Shown here in pieces: positions 16,960 to 26,564 of a DNA stretch of 64,000 nt. Made by a program: the position numbers and the translations under genes. Each line of letters begins with the position of its first letter. Position 1 is the stretch's first letter. Under the pieces are notes generated by a model. The model worked only from the letters and a program-made list of their open reading frames with translations, ran no database searches and was not told the origin of the DNA. The stretch comes from Roseobacter sp. GAI101 (GTDB lineage Bacteria > Pseudomonadota > Alphaproteobacteria > Rhodobacterales > Rhodobacteraceae), in contig NZ_DS999213.1 in the NCBI RefSeq assembly GCF_000156335.1, forward strand, positions 1,924,830 through 1,988,829, read 5' to 3'.

Positions 16960-18669
16960 CTAAAGCAGCTCGGCTAATTCCTCTTTCTTGACCTTGCCTG
17001 TGGCGGTCATCGGCAGCCCGTCGACCAACCGGATCTCCGGCACTTTGAACGACGCCATCTGTTCGCGGCACCATGCGCGCAGGTTGTCGGCGTCGATGCC
17101 CTTTGCCTGCTCGGGGTTGAGATGGACAAACGCCACCGGCACTTCGCCCTTGGCCTCGTCCTTGCGACCGATCACGCCCGATCCAAGGATCGCGGGGTGA
17201 CGGCCCAGCAGCATTTCGATCTCGGCAGGAAACACCGGCATGCCGTTCACTTTCAGCATTTCCTTGCGCCGCCCCAAGTAGTGAACAAAGCCGCGGTCAT
17301 TCACCATTCCGATGTCGCCCGTGTGCAGCCAGCCATCGCGCAGGGCGTGCGTCGTCTCGTCGGGCTTGTTCCAATACGACTTCAGGACCGAGGGGGAGCG
17401 GATGCAGATCTCGCCCGTCTCGCCGATGTCCTTCAGGGCACCCGTTTCAAAATCCCGAATGATGATGTCGGTTTCGGGCACCGGAAGGCCCACGAAGACC
17501 GGCTGTTGTTGCAGGTCATAGTCACCGTCTTGCAGACCCACGGTAAAGGTGTCGCAAGTGTTGGTTTCGGTCATGCCATAGGCCGCTTCTACCATTGTGC
17601 TATCGGTCAAGTCGCGCCATTCGCTGCGGAAGGCCGCACCCAGTTTCTTGACGAAGGAACAGACCGACGTGTTGCGCAGCGATGTCAGGTCATAGTCTTT
17701 GACCCGCGCATGACGCATCACCTCCACAGCGTTGTCCACCAGCAACGTGACGATGGTGGCACGGTGTTCGGCCACCGCCGCCATCCAGCCGACCGCATCC
17801 CAGCGGTGCAAAATGCAGACTGCCGCGCCGGTATAGACCGGGGCCAGCACACCCAAATCCTCGCCTGCGATCCAGAACATCGGGAAAAAATTGACCACAA
17901 CATCGTTATGACCCGCGTCCCCCATCGCACAGCCGCAATAGGATGCAACGGTATAAAGCATATCACCGTGGGTGTGGACGCAGCCCTTGGGCATCCCCGT
18001 GGTGCCACCAGTATAGTTCAGCGCCGCGACCGCATCCAGATCGGTGCAATCGGGGCCGGTGAATGGCGTGGCTGCTGCAAGCGCGTCCAGCAGCCGTTCA
18101 ATCCCTTCGGCCCTTGGCGCGTCGCCCATGCCAGCGGGGCGCGGTACGGCTCCGCCTACGCCCGCCATTTCCGCGGCCCCTGTGGCCAGCAACATCCGTA
18201 ACGGGGTGTCAGCCGCCACCGATGCCACCAGCGGTGCCAGATCATCCTGAAATACCAGGGTCTCTGCGCCGCTGTCGTTCAACTGATAGGTCAGCTCGAT
18301 TGCCTTGAACATCGGGTTCACCGGCACGAGAACCGCGCCCAGCTTCATGATTCCCCAAAAGCAGATCACGAATTGTGGGCAGTTTCCCATCATGACCGCG
18401 ACACGGTCACCCGCAGTCACTCCGCGCGCCTGCAACACCCCTGCAAAGCGGTCCGAGGCATCATCGATCTCTGCCCAGCTCAGCGTGCGCCCATAGTAGT
18501 GAACCATCGCATCGTTCGGCCGCGCTTTGGCTTCGGCGCGGACGTACTGGCTCATCGGGACCTTGCCCAGACGGTAGTTAACCTCGCGCGATACGCCTTT
18601 GGGCCAGCTTTCGGCCTGCCGCTTGCGCAGGTCTACAAGTTGCTCTTCGATCTGTTGGTTGTGGGTCAT
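16960..18669 (-). CDS. AMP-forming acyl-CoA ligase
   Basis: The 569-aa protein is an ANL-superfamily adenylating enzyme that joins a carboxylic acid to CoA through an acyl-AMP. The P-loop-like motif YTGGTTGMPKG lies near residue 222. The ATP/Mg motif AYGMTETN follows, then the hinge and AMP-binding region GWLHTGDIG and the C-terminal Lys motif (PMTATGKVKKEEL, close to the C-terminus). It resembles crotonobetaine/carnitine- or medium-chain-acyl-CoA ligases, but the substrate is not determined. It starts 37 bases after the carboxylase gene and is followed by the TRAP genes, so uptake, CoA activation and carboxylation appear linked. Confidence 0.85.
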   Translation of the reverse strand: MTHNQQIEEQLVDLRKRQAESWPKGVSREVNYRLGKVPMSQYVRAEAKARPNDAMVHYYGRTLSWAEIDDASDRFAGVLQARGVTAGDRVAVMMGNCPQFVICFWGIMKLGAVLVPVNPMFKAIELTYQLNDSGAETLVFQDDLAPLVASVAADTPLRMLLATGAAEMAGVGGAVPRPAGMGDAPRAEGIERLLDALAAATPFTGPDCTDLDAVAALNYTGGTTGMPKGCVHTHGDMLYTVASYCGCAMGDAGHNDVVVNFFPMFWIAGEDLGVLAPVYTGAAVCILHRWDAVGWMAAVAEHRATIVTLLVDNAVEVMRHARVKDYDLTSLRNTSVCSFVKKLGAAFRSEWRDLTDSTMVEAAYGMTETNTCDTFTVGLQDGDYDLQQQPVFVGLPVPETDIIIRDFETGALKDIGETGEICIRSPSVLKSYWNKPDETTHALRDGWLHTGDIGMVNDRGFVHYLGRRKEMLKVNGMPVFPAEIEMLLGRHPAILGSGVIGRKDEAKGEVPVAFVHLNPEQAKGIDADNLRAWCREQMASFKVPEIRLVDGLPMTATGKVKKEELAELL

Positions 18670-18706
18670 CCCGTCATCCTTTTCGAAAATCTGTCACCGC
18701 AGCGCA

Positions 18707-21700
18707 TCATTTACGCGCCGCCATGCGCATCCCTTTGGCGATCCAACCGCGCGTATCCGCCGGGTCAATCACCGCATCGATTTCATGGGTCGAAGCGACG
18801 TTCATCGCGCTACCCCGCTCGTAGAGGCCATTGACCAGCCGGTCGTACAGCGCTTCGCGTTTCGCGGGGTCGGTTTCGGCCTCAAGCTCTTTGCGGTAGC
18901 CAAGCTGCACGGCCCCTTCGAGCCCCATCGGCCCGAATTCGCCCGTGGGCCACGCCAGCGAGAACGCAGGCTCACCCAAACTCCCCGCGGCCATCGCCTG
19001 TGCGCCAATGCCATATCCCTTGCGCAAGCACACAAAGAACATCGGCGCATCAAGATTGGCCCCCGCCGAGATAAGTTCGCAGGCCGCAGCCACCGCGCCT
19101 TGAGTTTCGCTTTCGGGGCCAACCATGAAACCCGGCGTGTCGCACAGCGATAGCACCGGCAAATTGAAGCGCCCGCACAAGTTGATGAACCGTGCCCCCT
19201 TGGCCGAGGCCGCCGCATCCAGCGCACCGCCCAGATGTTGCGGATTGTTGGCGATCACGCCCATCGGCTGCCCTTCGATCCGCAGGAAACCGGTGACCAT
19301 ACCCTTGGCGTGCTCCGCCCCCAGCTCAAGGAAACTGCCGGTGTCCGCCAACCCTTCGATCACGGGGCGGATCAGGTACGACCGTTTGCGGTTCTCGGGG
19401 ATCATGTGCCGCAGCAGGCGCTGGTCGGGGGCGTCCCAACCGGTCAGCGCCCCTTGGAAAAATGACAGCACTTCGCGGGTCGCGCGAATGGCAGCGTCGT
19501 CATCCTCGGCCAGAATATCCAGCAGGCCGTTTTCCGCGTGCATCGGCGCGGGGCCGATCTCTTTTGGGTGAAACGCCCCGATACCGCCCGCTTCGATCAT
19601 CGCGGGGCCGGCCAGACCGATCCAGCTGTTGCGCGTGGCGATACGAATGTCGCCCGCGCCGAAAAGCGCCGCGTTGCCCGCAAAGCAAAAGCCGGAACTG
19701 ACCGTGATCCTTGGCCCCCATCCGCGCAGTCGCGCGTATTCGGCAAAGGTTGTGACCTTGAGCCCCGATTGCACGGTTTCGGCAAAATCATCGTCATTGG
19801 GTCGTCCGCCGCCGCCTTCGGTAAAGAAGACCGAAGCCAAGCCCCGTTCGCGCGCCACTTCGATCATGCGGTCGGTTTTCAGATGGCCGAAATACCCCTG
19901 AGTGCCCGCCATGACGGTCGAGTCGTAGGCCAGCAGCGCCACCTGGCTGCGGTCCTCGGCAAAGCGGTCGGCGTTCATCGACCCCACGCCCGTGACGATT
20001 CCGTCGGCCGGCGAGATGTCAATCAGCGCGTCGATCCCCAGCTTGCGCCGCTGCCCAGCCAGAACGAGCTGGCCGTATTCATGAAAGTCGCCGCCCTCGC
20101 ACAACCCCGAGACAATCTCGCGGGTGGTGCGCTGGTCGCGGCTGCGGCGGCGTTCCACCGCTTTGGGGCGATTTTCGTCAAGCGTGCGCGCCAGGCGATC
20201 GTTCAATGCCTGCAGATCGGGGCGGATATGATCGGGGTCCACAACCGTTTCGTCCGCGGCAATATCGTCCAGCGTATCGTCGGGGGTAAAGGCCAGAACC
20301 GGGGTCCCTGATGCAATCGTCCCGCCCGCTTCGACATAGGTCGCAACCACCACACCGCCTGCTTCGGCCAGCACCGTGTGCTGCATTTTCATTGCCTCGA
20401 TCACGGCTACGACTTGTCCCTTGGCAATCTGGTCGCCGACGACAACCTGCACCTCTTGCACCATCGCCTGCATCGGCGCGCGCAGGACTTCGGCCCCCTC
20501 GGGGATGTCGTAGACGTCAGCGGCCTCGGTGGCATCAGTCTCGAAATACCGCGTCTGGCAGGTGTCCGCCGTGGACATACCCGGCGACTGCGTGTCCAGC
20601 GTGCGCACGTCCACGTCCCACGCAGCAATCGCGGGAAGTTTCAGCAGCGACCGCAGAAAGCCGATGTTGGTGCCGACGCCCTCAATCTGGAACTCGGACA
20701 ATGCCCGCTCCGTCTTGGCAAAAAGCCGCCCCAGATCGCCCGATGTGTCATGCACGACCAGCTTGGCCAGCAGACTGTCGAAACTGGGATTCGTGCTGTA
20801 GCCTGCATAGGCATAGCCGTCGATCCGCACACCAGGCCCGGACGGTGCCGCATAGGTGCCCAGACGCCCGCCGGTCGGGGTAAATCCGCCCTGCCCGTCC
20901 GGCGTTTCCGCATTGATCCGCGCCTGCACGGCAAACCCTTTGGGCCGCGCGGGTGCATCACCCAGCCCCACGTCGGCCAGTGTTTTCCCCGAAGCCAGCC
21001 CCAGCTGGATTTCCACCAGATCAAAGCCGGTGATTTCTTCGGTGATTGTATGTTCGACCTGAATGCGCGGGTTTGTTTCTATGAAATAAAACGCACCGCT
21101 GTCTTCAACAAGAAACTCGACCGTTCCCAGCCCGCGATACCCGCAGGCCTCTCCGATGGCGACAGCCGCCTTCAGCAAGGCATCGCGGGTGGCATCGTCA
21201 AGATTTGGCGCGGGGGCCAGTTCGATCACCTTCTGATGGCGGCGTTGCACAGAACAGTCCCGCTCCCACAGATGGGTCACGTTCCGCCCGTCCCCGACGA
21301 TCTGCACCTCGATATGGCGGACTGATTGCAAAAACCGCTCAGCGTAAAGCTGGTCATCGCCAAAGGCCGACAACGTCTCAGCCCGCGCCTGGGCAAAGGC
21401 GGCGTCGATTTCGCCTGCGTCCTGCACCATCCGCATCCCGCGCCCGCCGCCACCGTTCACCGCCTTGATCATCAAGGGCGCGCCGCCCTGAGCCTCGAAA
21501 AACGCATGCAGGTCCGCCGACGTCTCCAACAAATCGGACCCGCGCAGCACAGGAACGCCCGCATTTTCGGCAAGCGTACGGGCCGACACCTTGTCACCCT
21601 GAAGGCGCAAAGTCGCAGCATCGGGGCCGACAAAAACCAGACCGGCATCCGCACACGCATCGGCGAAATCCGCACGCTCACTTAGCAATCCATAGCCCGG

Positions 21701-21934
21701 ATGCACGGCGTCACAGCCGGTGTCACGTGCAATGGCAATCAAAGCGGCGATGTCCAGATAGCCGGTAACGCCCGCCTGCGGCAGAACACGCACCCTGTCG
21801 GCATGTTTGATGTGCAAAGACGTTGCGTCGTCCTCCGTGTGGACCGCCACCGTTTCAACACCAAGGGCCGCCGCCGTGCGTGCCACGCGAATCGCAATCT
21901 CTCCGCGATTGGCAATCAACAGCCTTTTGATCAT
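18707..21934 (-). CDS. Fused biotin-dependent acyl-CoA carboxylase (BC-BCCP-CT in one chain)
   Basis: A 1075-aa single-chain carboxylase. The biotin carboxylase domain is at about residues 1-450 (RLLIANRGEIAIRVARTA at the N-terminus; Gly-rich ATP loop NGGGGRGMRM; FIETNPRIQVEHTITEEITG). The biotinyl domain is at about 495-565, with the biotinylated Lys in EAMKMQH near residue 514. A carboxyltransferase region follows (about 590-1075), including both acetyl-CoA-carboxylase-type halves. Most acyl-CoA carboxylases split these over two or more genes, so the one-chain form is notable. The start has GGGGAGGG upstream. It is the first gene of the minus-strand block and is divergent from a TetR regulator. 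It would carboxylate the CoA ester made by the neighbouring ligase or a downstream intermediate; the substrate is unknown. Confidence 0.87.
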   Translation of the reverse strand: MIKRLLIANRGEIAIRVARTAAALGVETVAVHTEDDATSLHIKHADRVRVLPQAGVTGYLDIAALIAIARDTGCDAVHPGYGLLSERADFADACADAGLVFVGPDAATLRLQGDKVSARTLAENAGVPVLRGSDLLETSADLHAFFEAQGGAPLMIKAVNGGGGRGMRMVQDAGEIDAAFAQARAETLSAFGDDQLYAERFLQSVRHIEVQIVGDGRNVTHLWERDCSVQRRHQKVIELAPAPNLDDATRDALLKAAVAIGEACGYRGLGTVEFLVEDSGAFYFIETNPRIQVEHTITEEITGFDLVEIQLGLASGKTLADVGLGDAPARPKGFAVQARINAETPDGQGGFTPTGGRLGTYAAPSGPGVRIDGYAYAGYSTNPSFDSLLAKLVVHDTSGDLGRLFAKTERALSEFQIEGVGTNIGFLRSLLKLPAIAAWDVDVRTLDTQSPGMSTADTCQTRYFETDATEAADVYDIPEGAEVLRAPMQAMVQEVQVVVGDQIAKGQVVAVIEAMKMQHTVLAEAGGVVVATYVEAGGTIASGTPVLAFTPDDTLDDIAADETVVDPDHIRPDLQALNDRLARTLDENRPKAVERRRSRDQRTTREIVSGLCEGGDFHEYGQLVLAGQRRKLGIDALIDISPADGIVTGVGSMNADRFAEDRSQVALLAYDSTVMAGTQGYFGHLKTDRMIEVARERGLASVFFTEGGGGRPNDDDFAETVQSGLKVTTFAEYARLRGWGPRITVSSGFCFAGNAALFGAGDIRIATRNSWIGLAGPAMIEAGGIGAFHPKEIGPAPMHAENGLLDILAEDDDAAIRATREVLSFFQGALTGWDAPDQRLLRHMIPENRKRSYLIRPVIEGLADTGSFLELGAEHAKGMVTGFLRIEGQPMGVIANNPQHLGGALDAAASAKGARFINLCGRFNLPVLSLCDTPGFMVGPESETQGAVAAACELISAGANLDAPMFFVCLRKGYGIGAQAMAAGSLGEPAFSLAWPTGEFGPMGLEGAVQLGYRKELEAETDPAKREALYDRLVNGLYERGSAMNVASTHEIDAVIDPADTRGWIAKGMRMAARK

Positions 21935-22004
21935 CGGTGGCCCTCCCCTGCTACCGTGTTCCCTGCCCTTTGGTTACAGGCGCAAAACCATAACCCTTCG
22001 GCAC

Positions 22005-22027
22005 TTTGGTAACCGTTGGTTACCAAA
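22005..22027. promoter_or_regulatory. Operator palindrome between carboxylase and TetR genes
   Basis: A perfect inverted repeat: TTTGGTAACC (22005-22014), three spacer bases, GGTTACCAAA (22018-22027). A weaker related pair (GGTTA near 21972 and CCATAACC near 21988) lies closer to the carboxylase start. A second, different inverted repeat (TTAGAT at 22039-22044, ATCTAA at 22049-22054) follows on the TetR side. The location in the divergent gap makes the TetR protein at 22120 the likely binder. Confidence 0.65.
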
Positions 22028-22119
22028 CTTTCCGGAGATTAGATTTGTATCTAACGTAAAGTCAACTTGATATTGTTCATTCTATTGACGCCGATACTTC
22101 GCCAGAGGATAACCGTAAG

Positions 22120-22728
22120 ATGAAATCAATCAGCGCCTTCCCGACCAAACAAGAAATGCGCGATCATAAGCGCCGGGAAATTGTGCGCTGCGCGTCTGAA
22201 AAGTTTGGTACCGAGGGCTATGACAACGTCCCTCTGGAAGCCATCGCCGCCGAACTGGGCGTAACCAAAGCCGCACTTTACAACTATGTCAGCAGCAAGA
22301 ACGACCTGCTGATGCAATGCTATGAGGTTGGGATGGACCGCCTGATCACCGCGGTCGAACAGGCGATGGACACCCCCGGCACGGCAGCCGAGCGTTTGCG
22401 GATCGGGCTTGAAACCTATGTCGTCACGATGACGCGTAAGGACATGCAGTATCTATGGAACTATATCCGCCCGCTGCTGTCCCCCGGTGAAACACACAGT
22501 GTGCAAACCAGCCGCGATCAGATCGACAGCATCTTCCGCGCCATGCTGAAAAACGGCATCGAAGACGGATCGCTGCGCGCAGACCTTGATCCCAAGCTGG
22601 CCAGTCTGGTAATTCTGGGCGCGATCAACTGGGTCGGCATCTGGTTCCGCCCCTCCGGCGCGCAGAAATCACAAGAGGTCGCCCGCGAAGTCGTGGGCGA
22701 AGCGCTGCGCGGTTATCTGACCAGTTGA
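22120..22728 (+). CDS. TetR/AcrR-family transcriptional regulator
   Basis: A 202-aa regulator with an N-terminal helix-turn-helix (about residues 18-65; AIAAELGVTKAALYNYVSSK) and a C-terminal ligand-binding helical domain of the TetR_C type. It is transcribed away from the carboxylase-ligase-TRAP block and is separated from it by 185 bases holding a perfect palindrome. It probably represses that block and itself until an acyl-CoA or related ligand binds, by analogy with TetR regulators of acyl-CoA catabolism; this is inference. Confidence 0.87.
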   Translation: MKSISAFPTKQEMRDHKRREIVRCASEKFGTEGYDNVPLEAIAAELGVTKAALYNYVSSKNDLLMQCYEVGMDRLITAVEQAMDTPGTAAERLRIGLETYVVTMTRKDMQYLWNYIRPLLSPGETHSVQTSRDQIDSIFRAMLKNGIEDGSLRADLDPKLASLVILGAINWVGIWFRPSGAQKSQEVAREVVGEALRGYLTS

Positions 22729-22759
22729 TCCCACTCAGACGATTAGAGGTCCCGACGGC

Positions 22760-23440
22760 TTAGTCTGTCCCTTCGACCTGTGCGCCTGGGTTCTCTGGGG
22801 GGGCCACGTCAAAAATGTCCAGCGCATCAAAACCACCAAGAATAGCGTCAACGGCGATGGTCGCGAGGATGATGCCCATGACGCGGGAAATCACCGACGC
22901 GCCAGTATCGCCAATCAGGCGGTGCACAAAAGTGGCGATCAGAAGCAAAGCGAGGGTGATAATGAGAACGAGGACCAGCAATGCAGCCGTTGTCGCCTGC
23001 TCGGCCAAGGTGTTGGAACTGTTTTCGGTAAGTATGACGATGGCCAACATTGCTCCGGGGGACGCAATAGAAGGCATCGCGAGTGGGAAGACTGCCCCTG
23101 ACAGATGATCACGGCCGGCTTCGGCTATTTCGGTTTGAGGTTTTGACTCGCCAAAGATCATGGAGAGCGCAAACAGAAATAGAACAATCCCTCCTGCGAT
23201 CTGGAATGAACCGAGACGCAGTCCGAGCGTTTCAAGAACCACCTGCCCCCCCACAAGGAAGGCAAGCAGAACCAATGTTGCGATGACAACTGCGCGAAAT
23301 GCAAAGCGGCGATGCAGATGGGGAGGGATGCTCGCGACTGCAAAGAGATAGACCGGGATCGTCCCGATGGGATCAATTACAACCAAGAGCGTGATGAACT
23401 CACGCAGCAGGGGCAGCCAGTCAATCGCAAACAATGTCAT
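22760..23440 (-). CDS. MarC-family integral membrane protein
   Basis: A 226-aa polytopic protein with six hydrophobic segments and the MarC family N-terminus (FITLLVVIDPIGTIPVYLF) and middle (FPLAMPSIASPGAM). The family name comes from the mar locus, but its transport role is not established. The frame is open upstream to 23485. The ATG at 23440 (MTLFAIDWL) fits the family N-terminus better, although the ribosome-binding site is weak. It is convergent with the TetR gene, with only 31 bases between. Confidence 0.82.
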   Translation of the reverse strand: MTLFAIDWLPLLREFITLLVVIDPIGTIPVYLFAVASIPPHLHRRFAFRAVVIATLVLLAFLVGGQVVLETLGLRLGSFQIAGGIVLFLFALSMIFGESKPQTEIAEAGRDHLSGAVFPLAMPSIASPGAMLAIVILTENSSNTLAEQATTAALLVLVLIITLALLLIATFVHRLIGDTGASVISRVMGIILATIAVDAILGGFDALDIFDVAPPENPGAQVEGTD

Positions 23441-23717
23441 TCCATACTTTCGTGGTGTTAAACGTAGCAAAAAATCGAACGCCACAGCGTCCGAACAAGA
23501 CTTTTTGTATTTCGAAGAATTGTTTTTATTTTATCATATGCTGGCATTCTTTTGCAACGCAGCATCTGGCGGTTTGGGCTTCAAGAACACTTTCGCTGCG
23601 ACCTGCACGGATAGCCGCCCTGCGGGACAAAGTTGCCGTCGACAGGTTTGCTTGGATGAATACTTGCAAGCAATAATATGATACTCTTCCTATGAAAGAT
23701 TTACTGGAGGAAATTTT

Positions 23718-24113
23718 ATGGGGCATAAACGAGAGCTGATATCCAACGGCAACCCCATGGAGATTATCGTCGGGTTCAGCCGCGCGGTCCGCGTGGGAAA
23801 CTTCATTGCGGTCGGTGGCACTGCGCCGGTCGATACCAATGGTCAGACCGTGGGTGTCGGCGATGTTTTCAAGCAAACGAAACAGTGCTTTGAGATCATC
23901 AAGGCTGCGCTTGAACAAGCCGGTTCCGGTTTACAGAACATCGTCAGAACACGGGTCATCCTGACGGACATTGATAACTGGAAAGACGCTATAGAAGCGC
24001 GAAAACTCTACTGTCTCGATGCGCGCCCGGTTGACACGATCATGGCAATTAACCGTTTTGTGAATCCCGAATGGCTTGTCGAGATCGAAGTAGACGCCGT
24101 GGTCCCCGATTGA
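23718..24113 (+). CDS. RidA/YjgF family protein
   Basis: A 131-aa Rid-family protein; archetypal RidA hydrolyses reactive 2-aminoacrylate-type enamines/imines. It shows the family core (FIAVGGTAPVD, then GLQNIVRTRVILTDIDNW). The active-site Arg of true RidA lies in the RTRVI segment, and the C-terminal part ends in VEIEVDAVV, as in the family. The start has GGAGG seven to nine bases upstream. It stands alone between MarC and the TctA gene. A second, different RidA homologue lies at 43962. Confidence 0.85.
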   Translation: MGHKRELISNGNPMEIIVGFSRAVRVGNFIAVGGTAPVDTNGQTVGVGDVFKQTKQCFEIIKAALEQAGSGLQNIVRTRVILTDIDNWKDAIEARKLYCLDARPVDTIMAINRFVNPEWLVEIEVDAVVPD

Positions 24114-24340
24114 CCCCTGCCGGTTTCTGAGGCCTCCTAGCTCCCCCGGATGCGGTGCCGCATTTCATGATATGATGCGGCGTCAATGTCGGGGTGTCGC
24201 GATAAGAGTGGGTTGGCGTATCTTAAACGTCCAGGCCACACCGAGCGGCTTTCCTCCCACCTGCCTGTCAACGTTCCTATCCTTCACCCAACCGGCGGTC
24301 GATCAAATGAGATAAGCGCATCTGGCGGCGCGGCTCAGTC

Positions 24341-25933
24341 CTACGCCTTCAGGCTCGCGCGGCTCTGCCGGAACATCCGCACCAACAGCCAGATCGAAAG
24401 CGCCAGCATCACGACGGCAATCGGAGACTTTAGCAGGAACAACGGGTCCCCGCCCGACGCGGTAAAGCTGCCACGGATTAACCCCTCCAAAGTCGGCGCG
24501 AGCAGGAAACCGATGACGAAGGGCAGGATCGAAACCCCCAAACGGCGCAAGAAATAGCCGATGACGGCAAAGGCACAAGCGCTGAGCAGGCCGACATAAC
24601 CACCATCCTGCACATAGGCCGCCGTCAGGGAGACCGTCAGGATCACAGGCAACATAACGTCCTTTGGGATGTGGATGAGCCGCCCCAACTGTCCCATCAG
24701 GAAACTGCCGACGCTCCAGTTGCAGATATTGGCGATCACCATCATCGTGAACAGACCGAAGGCCATGACCAGATCCCTGTTCATGATCGTGTCAAAGCCT
24801 TCGATCTCCTTGATCGGAGTAAAGCGGAAGACCTGCGGGCCAAACGCAAAGTCGCCGATGGTCTCGACTGCCAGAATGATGAAGACGGCGGCGAAATTGC
24901 CCGGAATGCCAAGGCTCATCACCGGAATCAGGTTCGCGCCTGACACCGCCGAGTTTGCCGATTCCGTGGCCACCACCCCCTCGATCGCGCCGTTACCGAA
25001 GGCCTCGGGCGTTTTAGAGCGCCGTCTGGCCGTGTCATGCGAGAGGGTCGCCGCGGTGGTGGTACCGATCCCCGGAAGCGCACCGATCATCGTGCCGATG
25101 CTGGCACCGCGCAGGATTGCGGGCATCATGCGCCAGCGCTCAACCCAGCTCAGTTTCGGCCCCATCTCTGGTGTTTGAACTGGGCCGCTGGCGTGGATGC
25201 GGTCCTTACGCATGTCTTCGACGGCGATCAGCACTTCGGACAGCACCAAAACCCCCAGCACGCAAGAAGTCAGCGGCAGCCCGCCGCCCAGTTCCGGGAT
25301 ACCAAGGGTCATGCGCGGGCCATCCCACGACATCGTCGTACCAACCAAAGAGACAAACATGCCCAGCAACCCGCCGATCAACCCCTTCAGGGGGGCCTTG
25401 CCGACGACCGCAGCCATGAAGCACAGTGACAGAATGATCAGGGCGGATTTCTCTGGCAGGCCCAAGACCCGCTCGACCGCGACGGCAAGAACCGGCGCGG
25501 CAATGAAAAGAACCAGATCAGAGAAGTTATCCCCCACAACAGAGGCAAAATGCGCAGTCTGGATCGCCCGGCGTCCCTGCCCCTTTTGCGCCAACGGATA
25601 GCCGTCCACGGTAGTCAGGAAAGCATCCGGCGTGCCGGGCGTGTTAAAGAGGATTGCAGGTACGGCACCGCCGACCGTCGCTCCTTTCATAATCCCCAAG
25701 AGACACCCCAGCACCGGATAGAGCGCCTCGTTCCCGTAGCCGAAGATCGACACCAGAACCGGCAGCGCAATGGCCATGGCAAAGGGCCCCGAAAGACCGG
25801 GGGTTGCCCCGACAAGAATGCCGATCACGACACCGATCAGCACCATGGCAACCGGCATCAGCCAGAGGCTGCCATCTGCCGCCGTGAAGACAGAGCTAAT
25901 GCCAAGCGCGAGATATTGCAGCAAAATGTCCAA
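24341..25933 (-). CDS. tctA: Tripartite tricarboxylate transporter large permease (TctA)
   Basis: A 530-aa permease of the TTT family with about 11-12 membrane helices. The hallmark N-terminal segment GATPGLSGPFAMAIALPVL and the repeated motif GALPGIGTTTAATLSHDTAR are both visible. I start it at TTG 25933, which has AAAGGA upstream and yields the family N-terminus (LDILLQYL). The frame itself extends further upstream, over the end of tctB. It is the last gene of the gntR-tctCBA cluster. Confidence 0.88.
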   Translation of the reverse strand: MDILLQYLALGISSVFTAADGSLWLMPVAMVLIGVVIGILVGATPGLSGPFAMAIALPVLVSIFGYGNEALYPVLGCLLGIMKGATVGGAVPAILFNTPGTPDAFLTTVDGYPLAQKGQGRRAIQTAHFASVVGDNFSDLVLFIAAPVLAVAVERVLGLPEKSALIILSLCFMAAVVGKAPLKGLIGGLLGMFVSLVGTTMSWDGPRMTLGIPELGGGLPLTSCVLGVLVLSEVLIAVEDMRKDRIHASGPVQTPEMGPKLSWVERWRMMPAILRGASIGTMIGALPGIGTTTAATLSHDTARRRSKTPEAFGNGAIEGVVATESANSAVSGANLIPVMSLGIPGNFAAVFIILAVETIGDFAFGPQVFRFTPIKEIEGFDTIMNRDLVMAFGLFTMMVIANICNWSVGSFLMGQLGRLIHIPKDVMLPVILTVSLTAAYVQDGGYVGLLSACAFAVIGYFLRRLGVSILPFVIGFLLAPTLEGLIRGSFTASGGDPLFLLKSPIAVVMLALSIWLLVRMFRQSRASLKA

Positions 25934-25943
25934 GGGATATCCT

Positions 25944-26564
25944 TTAGAGGTCGGCGTTTGGAGGCAGTTGGATGTTGTCGAGCAAGCCAGCAAAGATCAG
26001 GATCAACAACGCCGTCGACAACGCGGACACCAAGAGGTCACGGCCCCGAAGTCTGCGGCGGGTGATGTAAATATAGCAGGCGCTCAACGCCGTCCCGCCC
26101 AGAAAGAACCCCGAGACATTGTAGGGAAATGTGCCGGAGGCTGCGCGGTAACTGGTAAAATCGGACAACCCCATACCGTTGCTGACCCAAACCACCAATG
26201 GCCCGCCCAAGGCCATCAGAACAAGCGCGCCGCCCGTGGCAAGGCTGGCATAGAGCAGGAACAATAGGTTTTGCAGACTGACGCGACCGACGGCTTCGCC
26301 CCCGCCTTGCCCGGCACGCAGCGCCCCGACAATCAGCAACAGGGCCAAGGGCACCATCAGCATGACCAGCAGCACGGGGAAAAAAGCATCGCCGGGAATT
26401 GTATTGCCCGTCAGGCTTTTCTTTAAAAAGCCGCTGCTGATGTCCCGCGGAAACCAGACAAAAAGGCAGAGCGCGACAAGCACAAGCGTGCCGCCTCCCA
26501 GCCAGAGGTTCCAGCGCCCCCCGGAGGGAACGCCTGCGTCAGTTTCCACGGGACGCGGTTTCAT
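25944..26564 (-). CDS. tctB: Tripartite tricarboxylate transporter small permease (TctB)
   Basis: A 206-aa protein with four to five hydrophobic helices (about residues 20-40, 60-82, 100-128, 150-165 and 178-197), as expected for the small TTT subunit. Small permeases diverge strongly, so the call rests on position between tctC, with which it shares an ATGA overlap, and tctA, 10 bases downstream, as well as on topology. Confidence 0.8.
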   Translation of the reverse strand: MKPRPVETDAGVPSGGRWNLWLGGGTLVLVALCLFVWFPRDISSGFLKKSLTGNTIPGDAFFPVLLVMLMVPLALLLIVGALRAGQGGGEAVGRVSLQNLLFLLYASLATGGALVLMALGGPLVVWVSNGMGLSDFTSYRAASGTFPYNVSGFFLGGTALSACYIYITRRRLRGRDLLVSALSTALLILIFAGLLDNIQLPPNADL

